Assembly: GCF_001263205.1 (NCBI RefSeq)
Contig: NZ_CP012333.1
Location: 9,591,501 to 9,655,500, forward strand
Source: Labilithrix luteola
GTDB lineage: Bacteria; Myxococcota_A; Polyangia; Polyangiales; Polyangiaceae
Direction of reading: 5' to 3'
DNA: 64,000 nt
This document shows positions 44,901 through 53,142 of the stretch, piece by piece (positions within the stretch are counted from its first letter, which is position 1; each line of letters opens with the position of its first letter). Below the pieces are notes generated by a model. That model saw only the letters and a list, made by a program, of their open reading frames with translations, was not told the origin of the DNA and did not search any database. The translations under genes were made by a program, and so were the position numbers.

Positions 44901-47441
44901 AACGAGGCCGCTCAGCGCGTTGTCGTTCGAACCGTCGATCGCGAGGATCGCTTCGAGGGCCTCGGCCGCGCGTGCGTGGTCGAAGAACTCCTCGTCGTGG
45001 AGCGCAGCGACGCGCTCGTAGAGGTTGATCTTCTGGCGCGGCGTGGCGGCGACGTCGATCTGACGCTGCAGCACCTCGAGGAGCTCGCGGTACTTGCCCG
45101 TGCGGTTGAAGATGCGGTCGAGGCCCTTGAGGGCCGTGAGGTTCGCGGGATCGACCGCGAGAACGCCTTCGAAGCGACGGGTCGCCTCGCCGAGGTCGTT
45201 CAAGTGGTCCTCGTAGACCTCGGCGACCTTGGCGAGCGCCTCGGCCTTCTCGACGCCACGACGCGCTTCCGCACGACGCTCGAGGAGCTGCGCGAGCGTC
45301 GCGAAGTCGCCCGTGCGCTCGGCCACGCGGGACATCGCTTCACCGGCGCGGGCATGGCCCGGATCGTCGGCGAGGACGGCAGCGTAGAGGTCACGCGCGC
45401 GGGTCAAGTCGTTGAGACGCGTCTCGTGGATCTCGGCGGCTTCGGCGCGGAGATCGCGAGCCTTCGCGGGGCTCGGCGCGGCGTCGGCGCGGGCCGTGAG
45501 GAGCGCGACGAGCTCCGGCCACTGCTGGGCGCGACGGTAGATGGCCGTCATGCCCTCGCTCGCCGCTTCGTTCGCGGGCTCGGTGGTGAGGATCTGCTGG
45601 AACGCGGCGAGCGCGAAATCGGCGCGGCCGAGGCGAGCGTCGTACCAGCGAGCGATACGCGCGAGGAGCGCGTTCTGGTCGGTCGCCGAGAGGCCGCCGC
45701 CCTTCACTGCCTCGGTGAGCGTGCCGAGCTGCTCGGACCAGGTGGTGTTGTTCGAACCGGCGAGGCGCTCGAGCTCCGCGGCGTACTCGTCGTTCGTGGG
45801 CTGCTCGCAGAGGGCCTGCGCGTAAGCGACAACGGCCTGCTCGGAGTCGTCGAGCTCGGTGGCGTAGAGGCGACCGATCTCGGCGAGCGCACGGCCACGG
45901 CCTTCCGCCGTGGGAGCCGACTGGCTCTTGTTGAGGAGCATCTCGATGAGCTCCTCGTACTTGCCGAGCGCCTTGCGCACGTCCTCGAGGGCGATGAGCG
46001 CGATGTCGTCGTTCGCGTCGATCTCGATGATCGACGAGAGGATCTGCTCGGCGCGCGCCTTGTCGCCCGCGGCCGAATCGAAGATGCGCGCGGCGCGGAA
46101 GAGGAGCGACTTCTTGGTCTCACGCTCTTCTTCCGACTCGCCACGAACCTGCGCGGCGGCGGCGGCGAACGCCTCACCGACACGCGCAGCCTCGGCGCCT
46201 TCGTCGACAGCCTTCTCGAGCTCGAGAGCGACGTCCGTGTCGCTCGGGGCGGCGAGGAGCTTGTCGATGATCGCCTGAACCTTCTCGGCGGAGATGGCGC
46301 CGGTAGCGCGCATCTGGGCGGACGCGCGACCGATCGACTCGAGCGCGTCGATGAGGGCGGTCGCATCCTTCGGGCGGCGCGCCGGATCCTTGTTCAGGAG
46401 CGAGAGGACGAACGCGTCGATGTCCTTGCCGATGCCGCCGCGCGTGGTGCGAACGCTCGGCGCTTCCGGGTCGTGCGAGAGGTGCGCGAAGGCCGCGTCG
46501 GTCGCGCTGTCGCTGCTGAACACCGGCTTGCCGGTGAGGAGCTCGAAGAGTACGGCGCCGAACGCGTAAACGTCGGTCTTGGGATCCGCCGTGCGACCGC
46601 GGACGATCTCCGGAGCAACCGTCTTCGGCGAGCCATACACGGCGAGGAGGCCCGTGTGGCCGTTCGACGCGAGGCTGCGTGCACGGAGGCGATCGGTGCC
46701 GAAGTCGATGAGGACAACGCGCGTCTGACCACCCTCGCCCGGAACGAGCAGGATGTTCTCCGCCTTGATGTCGCCGTGAACGAGGTGCGCCTTGTGGAGT
46801 GCAGCGAGCGGCTCGAGGACGCCCTTCAGGATCGGGCGGAGGTCCGCATACGCGAGCGGCCCCGTGCGCGCGAGGCGCGCGGCGAGCGTCTGACCTTCGA
46901 GGTACTCGTAGGCAACGTAGAAGAGCCCCGGCTCGAGCTCACCCGCTTCGAGGTGACGCGGCAAGCCCGCGTGGCTCACCGTTCCGACGAGACGGTTCGC
47001 GGTGAGGAAGCGGTGCACGGCGCGACGATCGCGCGCGGCCTCGCTGCGGAGGATCTTGAGCGCGTAGACCGCGCGGGCTTCGCCGTCCTGGCGCACGGCC
47101 TGGTAGACGATGCCGAGATCGCTCTCGCCGATCTTCTTCTGGATCGTGAAGTCGCCGACCTGACGGCCCGCGGGCAGCTCCTCTTTCGAGAGCAGCGACG
47201 CGAAGTCACGAACGCGCGGGTCGACTTCCTTGCGCGAGTGCAGGATGACATCGACGAGCGCGTCGAGGCGATCGCCGTCGTAACAGCGCTCGGTCAGCGC
47301 GAGCGCGAAGCTGCCTTTGGCACTCGCGCCGCCAACCTCGTTGGGAGAGAGGCCGAGAAGGCGCTCGCTCATCGACGTCATTTCTTCGAGCGTAAAAAGG
47401 CGCTCGAGCTCACCGCGAAGAATGTCGATCGTCGGGTTCAT
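41988..47441 (-). CDS. Giant Ser/Thr kinase with TPR superhelix (1817 aa)
   Basis: The protein runs from ATG 47441. Residues 1-80 form a small helical domain (LERLFTLEEMTSMSERLLGL; DGDRLDALVDVILHSR) that resembles death-like effector-associated domains. The kinase domain spans about 97-365: Lys129 in YALKIL, catalytic loop HGDIKAEN (222-229) with Gly in place of Arg, DFG 246-248 and APE 276-278. The remaining 1400 residues are mostly TPR-like helical repeats with recurring A..E.L..I...DP.N (for example VDPANLTALKGLDRIFNRTGKY), interrupted near 1120-1160 by a Pro/Ser linker. No membrane helix or signal is seen. The partner proteins and substrate are unknown. Confidence 0.88.
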   Translation of the reverse strand: MNPTIDILRGELERLFTLEEMTSMSERLLGLSPNEVGGASAKGSFALALTERCYDGDRLDALVDVILHSRKEVDPRVRDFASLLSKEELPAGRQVGDFTIQKKIGESDLGIVYQAVRQDGEARAVYALKILRSEAARDRRAVHRFLTANRLVGTVSHAGLPRHLEAGELEPGLFYVAYEYLEGQTLAARLARTGPLAYADLRPILKGVLEPLAALHKAHLVHGDIKAENILLVPGEGGQTRVVLIDFGTDRLRARSLASNGHTGLLAVYGSPKTVAPEIVRGRTADPKTDVYAFGAVLFELLTGKPVFSSDSATDAAFAHLSHDPEAPSVRTTRGGIGKDIDAFVLSLLNKDPARRPKDATALIDALESIGRASAQMRATGAISAEKVQAIIDKLLAAPSDTDVALELEKAVDEGAEAARVGEAFAAAAAQVRGESEEERETKKSLLFRAARIFDSAAGDKARAEQILSSIIEIDANDDIALIALEDVRKALGKYEELIEMLLNKSQSAPTAEGRGRALAEIGRLYATELDDSEQAVVAYAQALCEQPTNDEYAAELERLAGSNNTTWSEQLGTLTEAVKGGGLSATDQNALLARIARWYDARLGRADFALAAFQQILTTEPANEAASEGMTAIYRRAQQWPELVALLTARADAAPSPAKARDLRAEAAEIHETRLNDLTRARDLYAAVLADDPGHARAGEAMSRVAERTGDFATLAQLLERRAEARRGVEKAEALAKVAEVYEDHLNDLGEATRRFEGVLAVDPANLTALKGLDRIFNRTGKYRELLEVLQRQIDVAATPRQKINLYERVAALHDEEFFDHARAAEALEAILAIDGSNDNALSGLVRHYRALDKWEPAVSIYEKHASVTADQARKLEILVAKARTIADHIGSPERAMKTYEQILAIQPSHAGALEALAQLRELSGDAHAALTAIEALAAKAATPEAKAEQWMRAARLLETRGDKDSAIERYKLALDANPKDSAASAALRKAYAHRGDWLSVVGLVERELQTAEGDLAKARLWAELAKVYHAQLVDPAKAESAAKKAGDLDPSNADALMVMGDLAFEAGRMLEAAKFYESLVGRTGVLPKEDGVRVLVRFIEAFGKTQPRPSSGVLDAAPSSIALPPTSTSRISAVPSAPASVVPPPVTNPRMLAAVETLQKIDPQNVEALSRAANALFEFGDPQAAYRMHQDLFQRYGSELAGSERAEALYHLGESARRSGDLDTGIKPLREAADLDPSNPRPLRSLAKIYDEKGDWEQAIAVRRQRLQLAIGQERFELLLEIGDVMFVRQGDRTAASKAYSQALEERPDDRKLLTKLMQLYSEEKDWAKLVDVVLRLADFVEDPKQRAKYMHTAATIASKHLDQVDQALGFYRRVLELDPDNGKALDEAVELYRQKGDHNEVETILKKQLDQAKAAQDREKLVKILDQMGELYQKHLNEPGLAIDAFEAAQAFDPEDRARAEKLAELYASDPKQYLDKAVKAQAQILRRNPYRVESYKLLRKLYTESKKGDAAWCLCQALSVLRLAEPDEERFYKKHRSENAAPAQSALDDDGWTRLMHWDLDPQLTRIFAIIQPTIIRARTQPIEQAGYDPRLAIDCATHPYPVSQTLYYAGGVLGMPVPHVFQNPNDAGGLGIVHARTPSIVLGRAAFDTGIANQSLAFMAGRHMASFRPGFYVRHLVPTGTGLKAWLFAAIKLCVPQFPVAADLQGQVDEAMAAMAKDFVGAEKEKLASAVSKLLQAGGALDLKKWVASIDLTADRVGFLLAHDLALTTEVIRSTEEASSVPVKERMKDIVLFSVSDEYFALRSKLGVSIDG

Positions 47442-48233
47442 GTGCTGCTTTCCACGGAGGCGCGCGCTCGAAAGCGCGGGGGTTTTGGCGTGCGCGACGC
47501 GCCGATGTACCTCTCCCTCGGACACGAGGGCGGCGGGAGCTTAGCGGAAAAATCTGTCACGCCAACGTCAAAGATCCGTTGTGCGATGCGTCGAGGATCA
47601 GCGGAACTACATTGGTTTTTGTGCACCACGACGAGGCTCGGCTGAGTTCACCGACGGCGTCGCAAGAGCGGCCTTGCTTGCGTGGTCGCGAAGGTCGCGC
47701 CACACGGCCGACACAAGAACGCGAACGCTCGCAAGCGAGCCCATCCCTCGTGTGGCTAGATGCCGACGAACCGTCGAAGGAGGCGGACGAGCGCAGCCCA
47801 GGGCAGTGGTTGGACACCATCCGGCGGCTCCGATTTGGGCGCTCTAGCCACGTAGGGGGCCCTGCCCCCTCGAGTCCTCCGGACCCGAGCCTCCCCCGCG
47901 GATCGCGGCGCGTCGCCTTCGGCGCGTCGCGCTATGAGCGCGACGAAGAACGCGCCGCTCCCGTTGTTGTGACCTGCGATCTCCGCCGTGACGAGCGGTT
48001 CGACTGCCATAGGCTCGCCAGACCGGACACGCCGCAACTCTCCGCGCCTCGCGATCAGCGCGACCGAGCGAGCGCTGCTCGGCCTATCGGCCGTTGCCGT
48101 GTCGGCGGAGCGGCTGGGACCGACATTCTCTCGCCACACTCCGGACATGACACGGCCGCTGCCCAGAGGTGCTCCCCCAGGGAGAGAACCACCGAGAACA
48201 GCGGCCGTTGCGAAACGCTACGCGCTTCGACTG
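47442..48233. other. 792-nt region without a supported gene
   Basis: This lies between the giant-kinase start and the nuoI stop. Reading frames here (for example 47756-48148 minus, 47579-48337 plus) are Arg/Ala-rich, lack ribosome sites and match no family. Features seen are perfect short hairpins at 47854-47870 (AGGGGGC/GCCCCCT) and 47925-47945 (CGTCGCGC/GCGCGACG), and a long branched inverted repeat at 48152-48208. It should contain the kinase promoter. An unknown small RNA is possible but unsupported. Confidence 0.5.
48152..48208 (-). terminator. Long inverted repeat downstream of nuoI
   Basis: ACGGCCGCTG pairs perfectly with CAGCGGCCGT over 10 bp. The 37-nt interior holds a second potential stem (GGTG/CACC with CTCCC/GGGAG inside). 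It begins about 26 nt past the nuoI stop. There is no T-run, so it may be a Rho-independent-like end, an mRNA 3' stabiliser or another structured RNA. Confidence 0.45.
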
Positions 48234-48893
48234 TCAGTGCGTCATGTGTTCCCGGGTCAAGCCGGGGTGGGTCGAGTCGCCCGGCTCGTGGCGCGGGTTC
48301 GCCGACTTGTGGCCGCCGTCGCGGGCCGCCATGCTGAGGAGCAGATCCTTCTGGTAGATGAACTGGTCGCGCGAGTCGTACGGAACGGCGTGGATGCCGG
48401 TATCCATACGGATGGCGTCGCACGGGCAGGCCTCGACGCAGAACCCGCAGAAGATGCAGCGCAGCTCGTCGATGACGAACTTCACCGGGTAGCGCTCGTA
48501 GCCGCGGCGCTTGTCCCCTTCGGGGTACTCGCCGGCCTCGATGTAGATGCACTGCGCGGGGCACGCCGTGGAGCAGCAGAGGCACGCGACGCAGCGCGGG
48601 CTCGCATCTTCACGGGTGGTGAGACGATGCACTCCGCGGAAGCGCTCGGGATACGGGCGCTTCTGCTCGGGGTAGCTGATCGTCGTGATGCCGTCCGCCC
48701 AGCGCTCGGTGACCGGGTCGGGACGCGTTCCGCGAAACATGTCGCGGGTGTTGGAGAACCAGTGACGCATCGAAGCGCCGATGCCCTTGAAGATCTCGGG
48801 CAGGTAAGCCTGAACCGTCGGCGTCTTCTCGGCGTAATCGAGCGGGACGGCGTTGGTCGGTGACGGCGGCTTCTTCGGGAATGCGCGGGGCAT
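48234..48893 (-). CDS. nuoI: NADH-quinone oxidoreductase subunit I
   Basis: This is the peripheral-arm subunit of respiratory complex I that carries clusters N6a and N6b. It has 219 residues. The two 4Fe-4S motifs are complete: CVACLCCSTACP (Cys101, 104, 107, 111) and CIFCGFCVEACP (Cys146, 149, 152, 156). The tail (about 190-219) is charged and longer than in most homologues. It follows nuoH after 33 nt on the same strand and ends the nuoG-H-I unit. Confidence 0.96.
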   Translation of the reverse strand: MPRAFPKKPPSPTNAVPLDYAEKTPTVQAYLPEIFKGIGASMRHWFSNTRDMFRGTRPDPVTERWADGITTISYPEQKRPYPERFRGVHRLTTREDASPRCVACLCCSTACPAQCIYIEAGEYPEGDKRRGYERYPVKFVIDELRCIFCGFCVEACPCDAIRMDTGIHAVPYDSRDQFIYQKDLLLSMAARDGGHKSANPRHEPGDSTHPGLTREHMTH

Positions 48894-48926
48894 TGCGTTG
48901 ATCCGAGGTTACGAGGTTTGGGCCGA

Positions 48927-50351
48927 TCAGGCGCGGATGGGAGCTTCTTTGGCGCCGCCAGCGGCGGCAGCAAACTTGGCGCTCGAGCCGACGATCTCGG
49001 TCGTGCGCTGCGGGGTACGGACGAAGCCGACGATGCCCCAGATCACGAGGCCCGTGATGCTGATAGCCGTGAAGGCCTGCGTGCAGTCTGCAACGACCTT
49101 GAGCACCGAGGCCGTGGTGTCCGAACCGTTCGCGAGGAGCAGGTAGAGCACGCCCGTCGCGAAGATGTTCGCGAGCGAGGCCGGGAGGAGCACCGTCCAA
49201 CCGAGCTTCATGAGCTGGTCGTAGCGGAAGCGCGGGAGGCTCCAGCGGATGAACGCCTGGATCCAGCAGAGCACGATCGTCTTACCGAAGAAGGCGAGGA
49301 CGCCGATGATGATGACCCAGATGTGGGGCATGAACGTGTGGAACAGGACGGTGTCGCCAAAGGCGATCGTCAGACCATCACGGTGCAGGAACGGCAGCTG
49401 CCAGCCGCCGAGGAAGAGCGTGACGAGCAGCATCGAGCTGGTCGCGACTTCCATGTATTCCGACATGTAGAACATGCCGAACTTCATGCCGGAGTACTCG
49501 GTGAAGTAACCGCTAACGAGCTCGCTCTCGGCCTCGGGAAGGTCGAACGGAACGCGCTTACTCTCAGCGACCGCGGCCGCGAAGAAGAGGAAGAACGCGA
49601 GCGGCTGCACGAAGATGCCCCAGGCGTTCTCGCCCTGCCAGCGAACCATCTCGTCGAGGCGGATGGTGCCGTAGAGCATGAGCGCGCCGATGACCGTGAG
49701 GCCCATCGTGACTTCGTAGCTGACCATCTGGCTCGCGGCGCGGAGCGCGCCCATGAGCGAGAACTTGTTGTCGCTGGACCAGCCGGCGATCGTCGCGGCG
49801 ACGATGCCCTGCCCCGCCATCGCGAAGACGTAAAGCAGGCCGACGTTGAGCGGCGCGACCATGAGGTCGATCGGGTGCGAGTTGGCGCTGATCCCGAGAC
49901 GCTGCGCGTGCGGGAAGAACGTCTGCATCGTGTACCCGGCCTGGCACACGCCGTTGACCGGGAGCATCGCCTGCGCGCCTTCCTTGAAGCAACCGTGCTT
50001 CCAGAGGAGGTCGGTGCTGATCGCGTCACCGAAGGGGATGACGGCGACGAGTGCGATGACGGGCAGCATCGCGAGCATCGGCGCGAGGCTGAAGAGCAGC
50101 TTGTCCGCGTTCGGCGGCATGAAGTCTTCCTTGGTGAAGAACTTCACGCCGTCGGCCGCCGTGTGGAGCAGGCCGCCGATGCGCAGCTGGAACTTGCCGA
50201 TGGTGAGCGCGGCGCGGTTCGGACCGATGCGGTCCTGCATCATCGCGCCACCGCGACGGTCGTACCACGTGAGGAGTCCCCCGATGTTCACGAGGAACCC
50301 GACCATCACGAGGATTTTGACGAAGGTCCAGATCAGATCGGATAGCGTCAT
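48927..50351 (-). CDS. nuoH: NADH-quinone oxidoreductase subunit H
   Basis: This is the membrane subunit forming the quinone chamber at the arm junction. It has 474 residues with about nine helices. Conserved segments include YDRRGGAMMQDRIGPNRA, HPIDLMVAPLN, RAASQMVSYEVTMGL and PFDLPEAESELVSGYFTEYSGMKFG. The last is the E-rich quinone-site loop. Family members are usually about 320-350 residues. The extra length here lies in a cysteine-containing loop (HGCFKEGAQAMLPVNGVC, about residue 118-136) and a C-terminal extension. The start overlaps the nuoG stop by 4 nt (ATGA). Confidence 0.95.
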   Translation of the reverse strand: MTLSDLIWTFVKILVMVGFLVNIGGLLTWYDRRGGAMMQDRIGPNRAALTIGKFQLRIGGLLHTAADGVKFFTKEDFMPPNADKLLFSLAPMLAMLPVIALVAVIPFGDAISTDLLWKHGCFKEGAQAMLPVNGVCQAGYTMQTFFPHAQRLGISANSHPIDLMVAPLNVGLLYVFAMAGQGIVAATIAGWSSDNKFSLMGALRAASQMVSYEVTMGLTVIGALMLYGTIRLDEMVRWQGENAWGIFVQPLAFFLFFAAAVAESKRVPFDLPEAESELVSGYFTEYSGMKFGMFYMSEYMEVATSSMLLVTLFLGGWQLPFLHRDGLTIAFGDTVLFHTFMPHIWVIIIGVLAFFGKTIVLCWIQAFIRWSLPRFRYDQLMKLGWTVLLPASLANIFATGVLYLLLANGSDTTASVLKVVADCTQAFTAISITGLVIWGIVGFVRTPQRTTEIVGSSAKFAAAAGGAKEAPIRA

Positions 50352-51970
50352 GTCGATACGCTCGTCGTCGCGTCGTTCGCGTCGTGGGTGTCGTGGGGGG
50401 TGACGGCCTGGGGGGCGCCACCGGTAAGGCTGTTACGGATATCCTTGAGCTTGGTCCAGCTGACCTCGAGGCCGAGGGCGCGACCGATGAGCCGTGCGTG
50501 CTCCCACGCCGGGCGCGACGCACCCTGCGGCTCGAGCGCCTTGTCGGCGACCTGGTGGAAGCCCTGGCGATTGACGTACGTGCCCGAGGCTTCGACCCAC
50601 GACGTCGCGGGCAGAAGAATGTGGGCCGCTTCCGTGAGCGCGCCTTCGTGCGCGGCGATGACGACCAGCGTGCCCAGCATGCCGAGCGCGGTAGCGTCTT
50701 CCGGGTCGTTCTTCGGCGACAGTCCGCCGAGCGCAACCACGTGCGAGACGCGGCCACCGCGAACGTCGTCGAGCAGCTGCGCGAACGACTTCGGGTTCGG
50801 CACGAGCTCGAGGACACCCGCGGTGTTCGAGTTCTTGTCCGCGTCGATGAGGATCTTGTCGGCGTAGCCGGACGCCGCACCCGAGACGTAGAGCGACGTG
50901 GCGCCGAGCTGCTTGGCGAGCTCGCGCATCGCCCAGTTGTCTTCGAGCGAGTGCTGCGCCGAGAAGACGATCGCGATCGAGCTGCTCGGCACGTCGCTGA
51001 GGCGCTTCTTCGCCTCGACGACGGCGGTGTCCACGCTGGTCTTCTTGGTGCCGACGCGCGCGTCGAGCACGCGGCCTTCGTGCGCCGCGCGGTACGAGAG
51101 CATGCCCTCGTCACACATCCAGTACTTGTTGACCGCCTCGTTGTCGCGCGGGCGGTAGCGCTGGACCTTGTTGTAGCGCGGGTCGAAGTCGACGTAGCTG
51201 TTGCAGCCCGTCGCGCAGCCCTGGCAGACGCTCTTGGCCGACTTGAGGAACCAGACGCGCGCCTTGAAGCGGAAGTCCTTCGTGGTGAGCGCGCCGACCG
51301 GGCAAACGTGCTCGGTCATGAACGTGTAGTGGCCATCGAGCTCGCGGCCCGGGGCAACCGTGATCTCGTTCAGGTTGCCGCGCTCGCGCATGTCGAGGAC
51401 GGGGTCCTGCGCGACTTCGTCCATGAAGCGGATGCAGCGCGTGCACATGACGCAGCGCTCGGCGTCGTAGACGATCGTGGGCCCGAAGACGACGGCCTTC
51501 GGCTTGTGGATCGGCTCGTCGCGCATGCGCTTCGCCGTCGTCTGGTGCTCGAGCCAGTAGTCCTGCAGCTTGCACTCGCCGGCCTGATCGCAGATCGGGC
51601 AGTCGACCGGGTGGTTCAGGAGGAGGAACTCCTGGACGTGGGCGCGGGCTTCCAGAACGTGCTTGCTCGATTCCGAGAGAACCTCCTGGTTCTCCACGGC
51701 AGGCATCTGGCAAGCCGGCTGGAGCTTCGGCTTCTGCATGGGGCGGTACTCGCCCGCCTTGGCGTCCCACTCCACCACGTCGAGCATCAGCGCGCGCTGG
51801 TTCGGCGGCGGCTTGATCTCCACGAGACACATGCGGCAGTTCGCCGGTGCACTGAGCCCCGGGTGCCAGCAGTAATGCGGGACTTCAGTCCCCTGGCGAT
51901 AGGCAGCTTTGATGATGCTTTCGCCCGGCTCGAAGGGGATGTCCTTGCCGTCAAGCTTGAAGGTCGGCAT
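50348..51970 (-). CDS. nuoG: NADH-quinone oxidoreductase subunit G (short form)
   Basis: This is the Fe-S electron-wire subunit of complex I, 540 residues from ATG 51970. Cluster ligands visible are the N-terminal 2Fe-2S set (HYCWHPGLSAPANCRMC and ACQMP), HPVDCPICDQAGEC, AERCVMCTRCIRF and CQGCATGCNSYV. The molybdopterin-oxidoreductase-like C-terminal domain is present but shortened. E. coli NuoG is about 900 residues, so this is a compact form. The gene is first in the GHI unit, with a 203-nt upstream gap likely to hold the promoter. The stop overlaps nuoH. Confidence 0.95.
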   Translation of the reverse strand: MPTFKLDGKDIPFEPGESIIKAAYRQGTEVPHYCWHPGLSAPANCRMCLVEIKPPPNQRALMLDVVEWDAKAGEYRPMQKPKLQPACQMPAVENQEVLSESSKHVLEARAHVQEFLLLNHPVDCPICDQAGECKLQDYWLEHQTTAKRMRDEPIHKPKAVVFGPTIVYDAERCVMCTRCIRFMDEVAQDPVLDMRERGNLNEITVAPGRELDGHYTFMTEHVCPVGALTTKDFRFKARVWFLKSAKSVCQGCATGCNSYVDFDPRYNKVQRYRPRDNEAVNKYWMCDEGMLSYRAAHEGRVLDARVGTKKTSVDTAVVEAKKRLSDVPSSSIAIVFSAQHSLEDNWAMRELAKQLGATSLYVSGAASGYADKILIDADKNSNTAGVLELVPNPKSFAQLLDDVRGGRVSHVVALGGLSPKNDPEDATALGMLGTLVVIAAHEGALTEAAHILLPATSWVEASGTYVNRQGFHQVADKALEPQGASRPAWEHARLIGRALGLEVSWTKLKDIRNSLTGGAPQAVTPHDTHDANDATTSVST

Positions 51971-52173
51971 TCGTGTCGCGACGATTTACGACGATTTGCG
52001 TACGGTTGGAAGCCCGCAATCAAGGCCGCCGTTCAGTGCCCTCGATTGGGGGCGAGCTCGGCCCATCGAAAGGCCCAGGAACGGCCCCAAAGGCGCGTCA
52101 ATCGCGCAAAGTTTTCGCGAGGTTCGTGAGAGCGGCTCCGGAGAGCCCTCCGTGCTTCAGCTGCCCTGGGCCG

Positions 52174-52827
52174 TTAGCCGAGCTGCACGATGCCGAGGCG
52201 ACGGAGGCGGCCCACGATGGCCATCACTTCGTCCTCGGTCATGCCCGAAACGTCGATGAGGCCCTGCACCGTCGTCGAACCATCGACATGCGCGAGCAGG
52301 AAGCCCTCACGATGGTTGATCGGCGCTGCCGCCAGCTCGTCGCGCGAGCGAACGAGGCGCGGAATGGCGCGACGTGAAATGCCCGCGGCGATCTCGGCGA
52401 GCGCCGCCGACGTGCCGATTTCCTCGTCACGAAAGCCCCGCGCGCCTCCCGTGCCGCCCGGGGCGGGCGTGCGTTTGCGCTGGGACGGCGGCGACGATTG
52501 CACGGGCGGCGGAGTCCGCTTCCGCTGAGAAGGCGGCGAGGATCCGCTGAGTGATGATGAGCCGGAGGGAGCCTTCTGCGAAGGCGCTCCGTCATCGGGC
52601 TCTTCACGTGGCGTCGGCGGACCGCTGATCTTTTTGTCCCGCGGAACCACCGTCGTGACCGGCTCGGTGATCGCGGGCCCTGCGGGAATCGTGGGTGCAA
52701 ACGCGGGGCCGGAAACTGGAGTTCCAGGCGCAGACGGCCGTTTGAGCTCGCCGCTGTCGGTGCCGTCGGCCGGGCTGACCGCGCCGAGCCCCTGTTGCGT
52801 CATCTTTCGGATGTTTCGTCGTTCCAT
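52174..52827 (-). CDS. Hypothetical protein with disordered N-terminus and small C-terminal domain
   Basis: The protein has 217 residues from ATG 52827, chosen because AGGGG lies 5 nt before it; a GTG at 52833 is in frame. Residues about 20-140 are Pro/Ser/Arg-rich and include a duplicated SSPPSQRKRTP element. The last 75 residues fold like a small winged-helix module: RLVRSRDELAAAPINHREGFLLAHVDG, TTVQGLIDVSGMTEDEVMAIVGRLRRLGIVQL. This 'hDG..tv..Li..sgm...e....i..L...Gii.l' ending recurs in myxobacterial regulators. Function is unknown. Confidence 0.65.
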   Translation of the reverse strand: MERRNIRKMTQQGLGAVSPADGTDSGELKRPSAPGTPVSGPAFAPTIPAGPAITEPVTTVVPRDKKISGPPTPREEPDDGAPSQKAPSGSSSLSGSSPPSQRKRTPPPVQSSPPSQRKRTPAPGGTGGARGFRDEEIGTSAALAEIAAGISRRAIPRLVRSRDELAAAPINHREGFLLAHVDGSTTVQGLIDVSGMTEDEVMAIVGRLRRLGIVQLG

Positions 52828-53142
52828 CGCCACCCCTTCACATCCGACCGAGCGTTCGACCGAGCACCCGCACCGTTATGGCACCTTTGTCCGCCGCCAC
52901 CGTCAAGTGCCGGTAGGCCGTCTCGTGTGATTTCATACAGCCCCAGCAGGCGAGCGGCGAAATCGGGCCGAGCAAAACTGGTTGAACCAATTCTGTTGTC
53001 TCACGAGTAGCGCTACAGTCGGAAGCGGATTGCGCCGCATGTCACCTTCGCCGCCCTCGCCACCTTCGCGGGATGAGACGAAGCCAAGCCTCCCGCCCCC
53101 TTCCGCTCCCTCCTCCAGCTCCGCGCCCTCAACGCCTTGGCC

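Noticed and set aside
41742..47645. A 1967-codon open frame on the plus strand opposite the giant kinase
   Set aside because: It is a GC-codon-bias shadow: Arg/Glu/Leu-rich, no motif, no ribosome site, while the minus strand encodes clear kinase and TPR motifs.
47756..48148. Possible 130-residue protein with repeated VALIARR elements
   Set aside because: No ribosome site, no family, Arg/Ala-rich; the repeat comes from similar hairpin sequences.
52979..52989. Palindrome TGGTTGAACCA as an operator
   Set aside because: Only 11 bp and single copy; not enough to claim a binding site.
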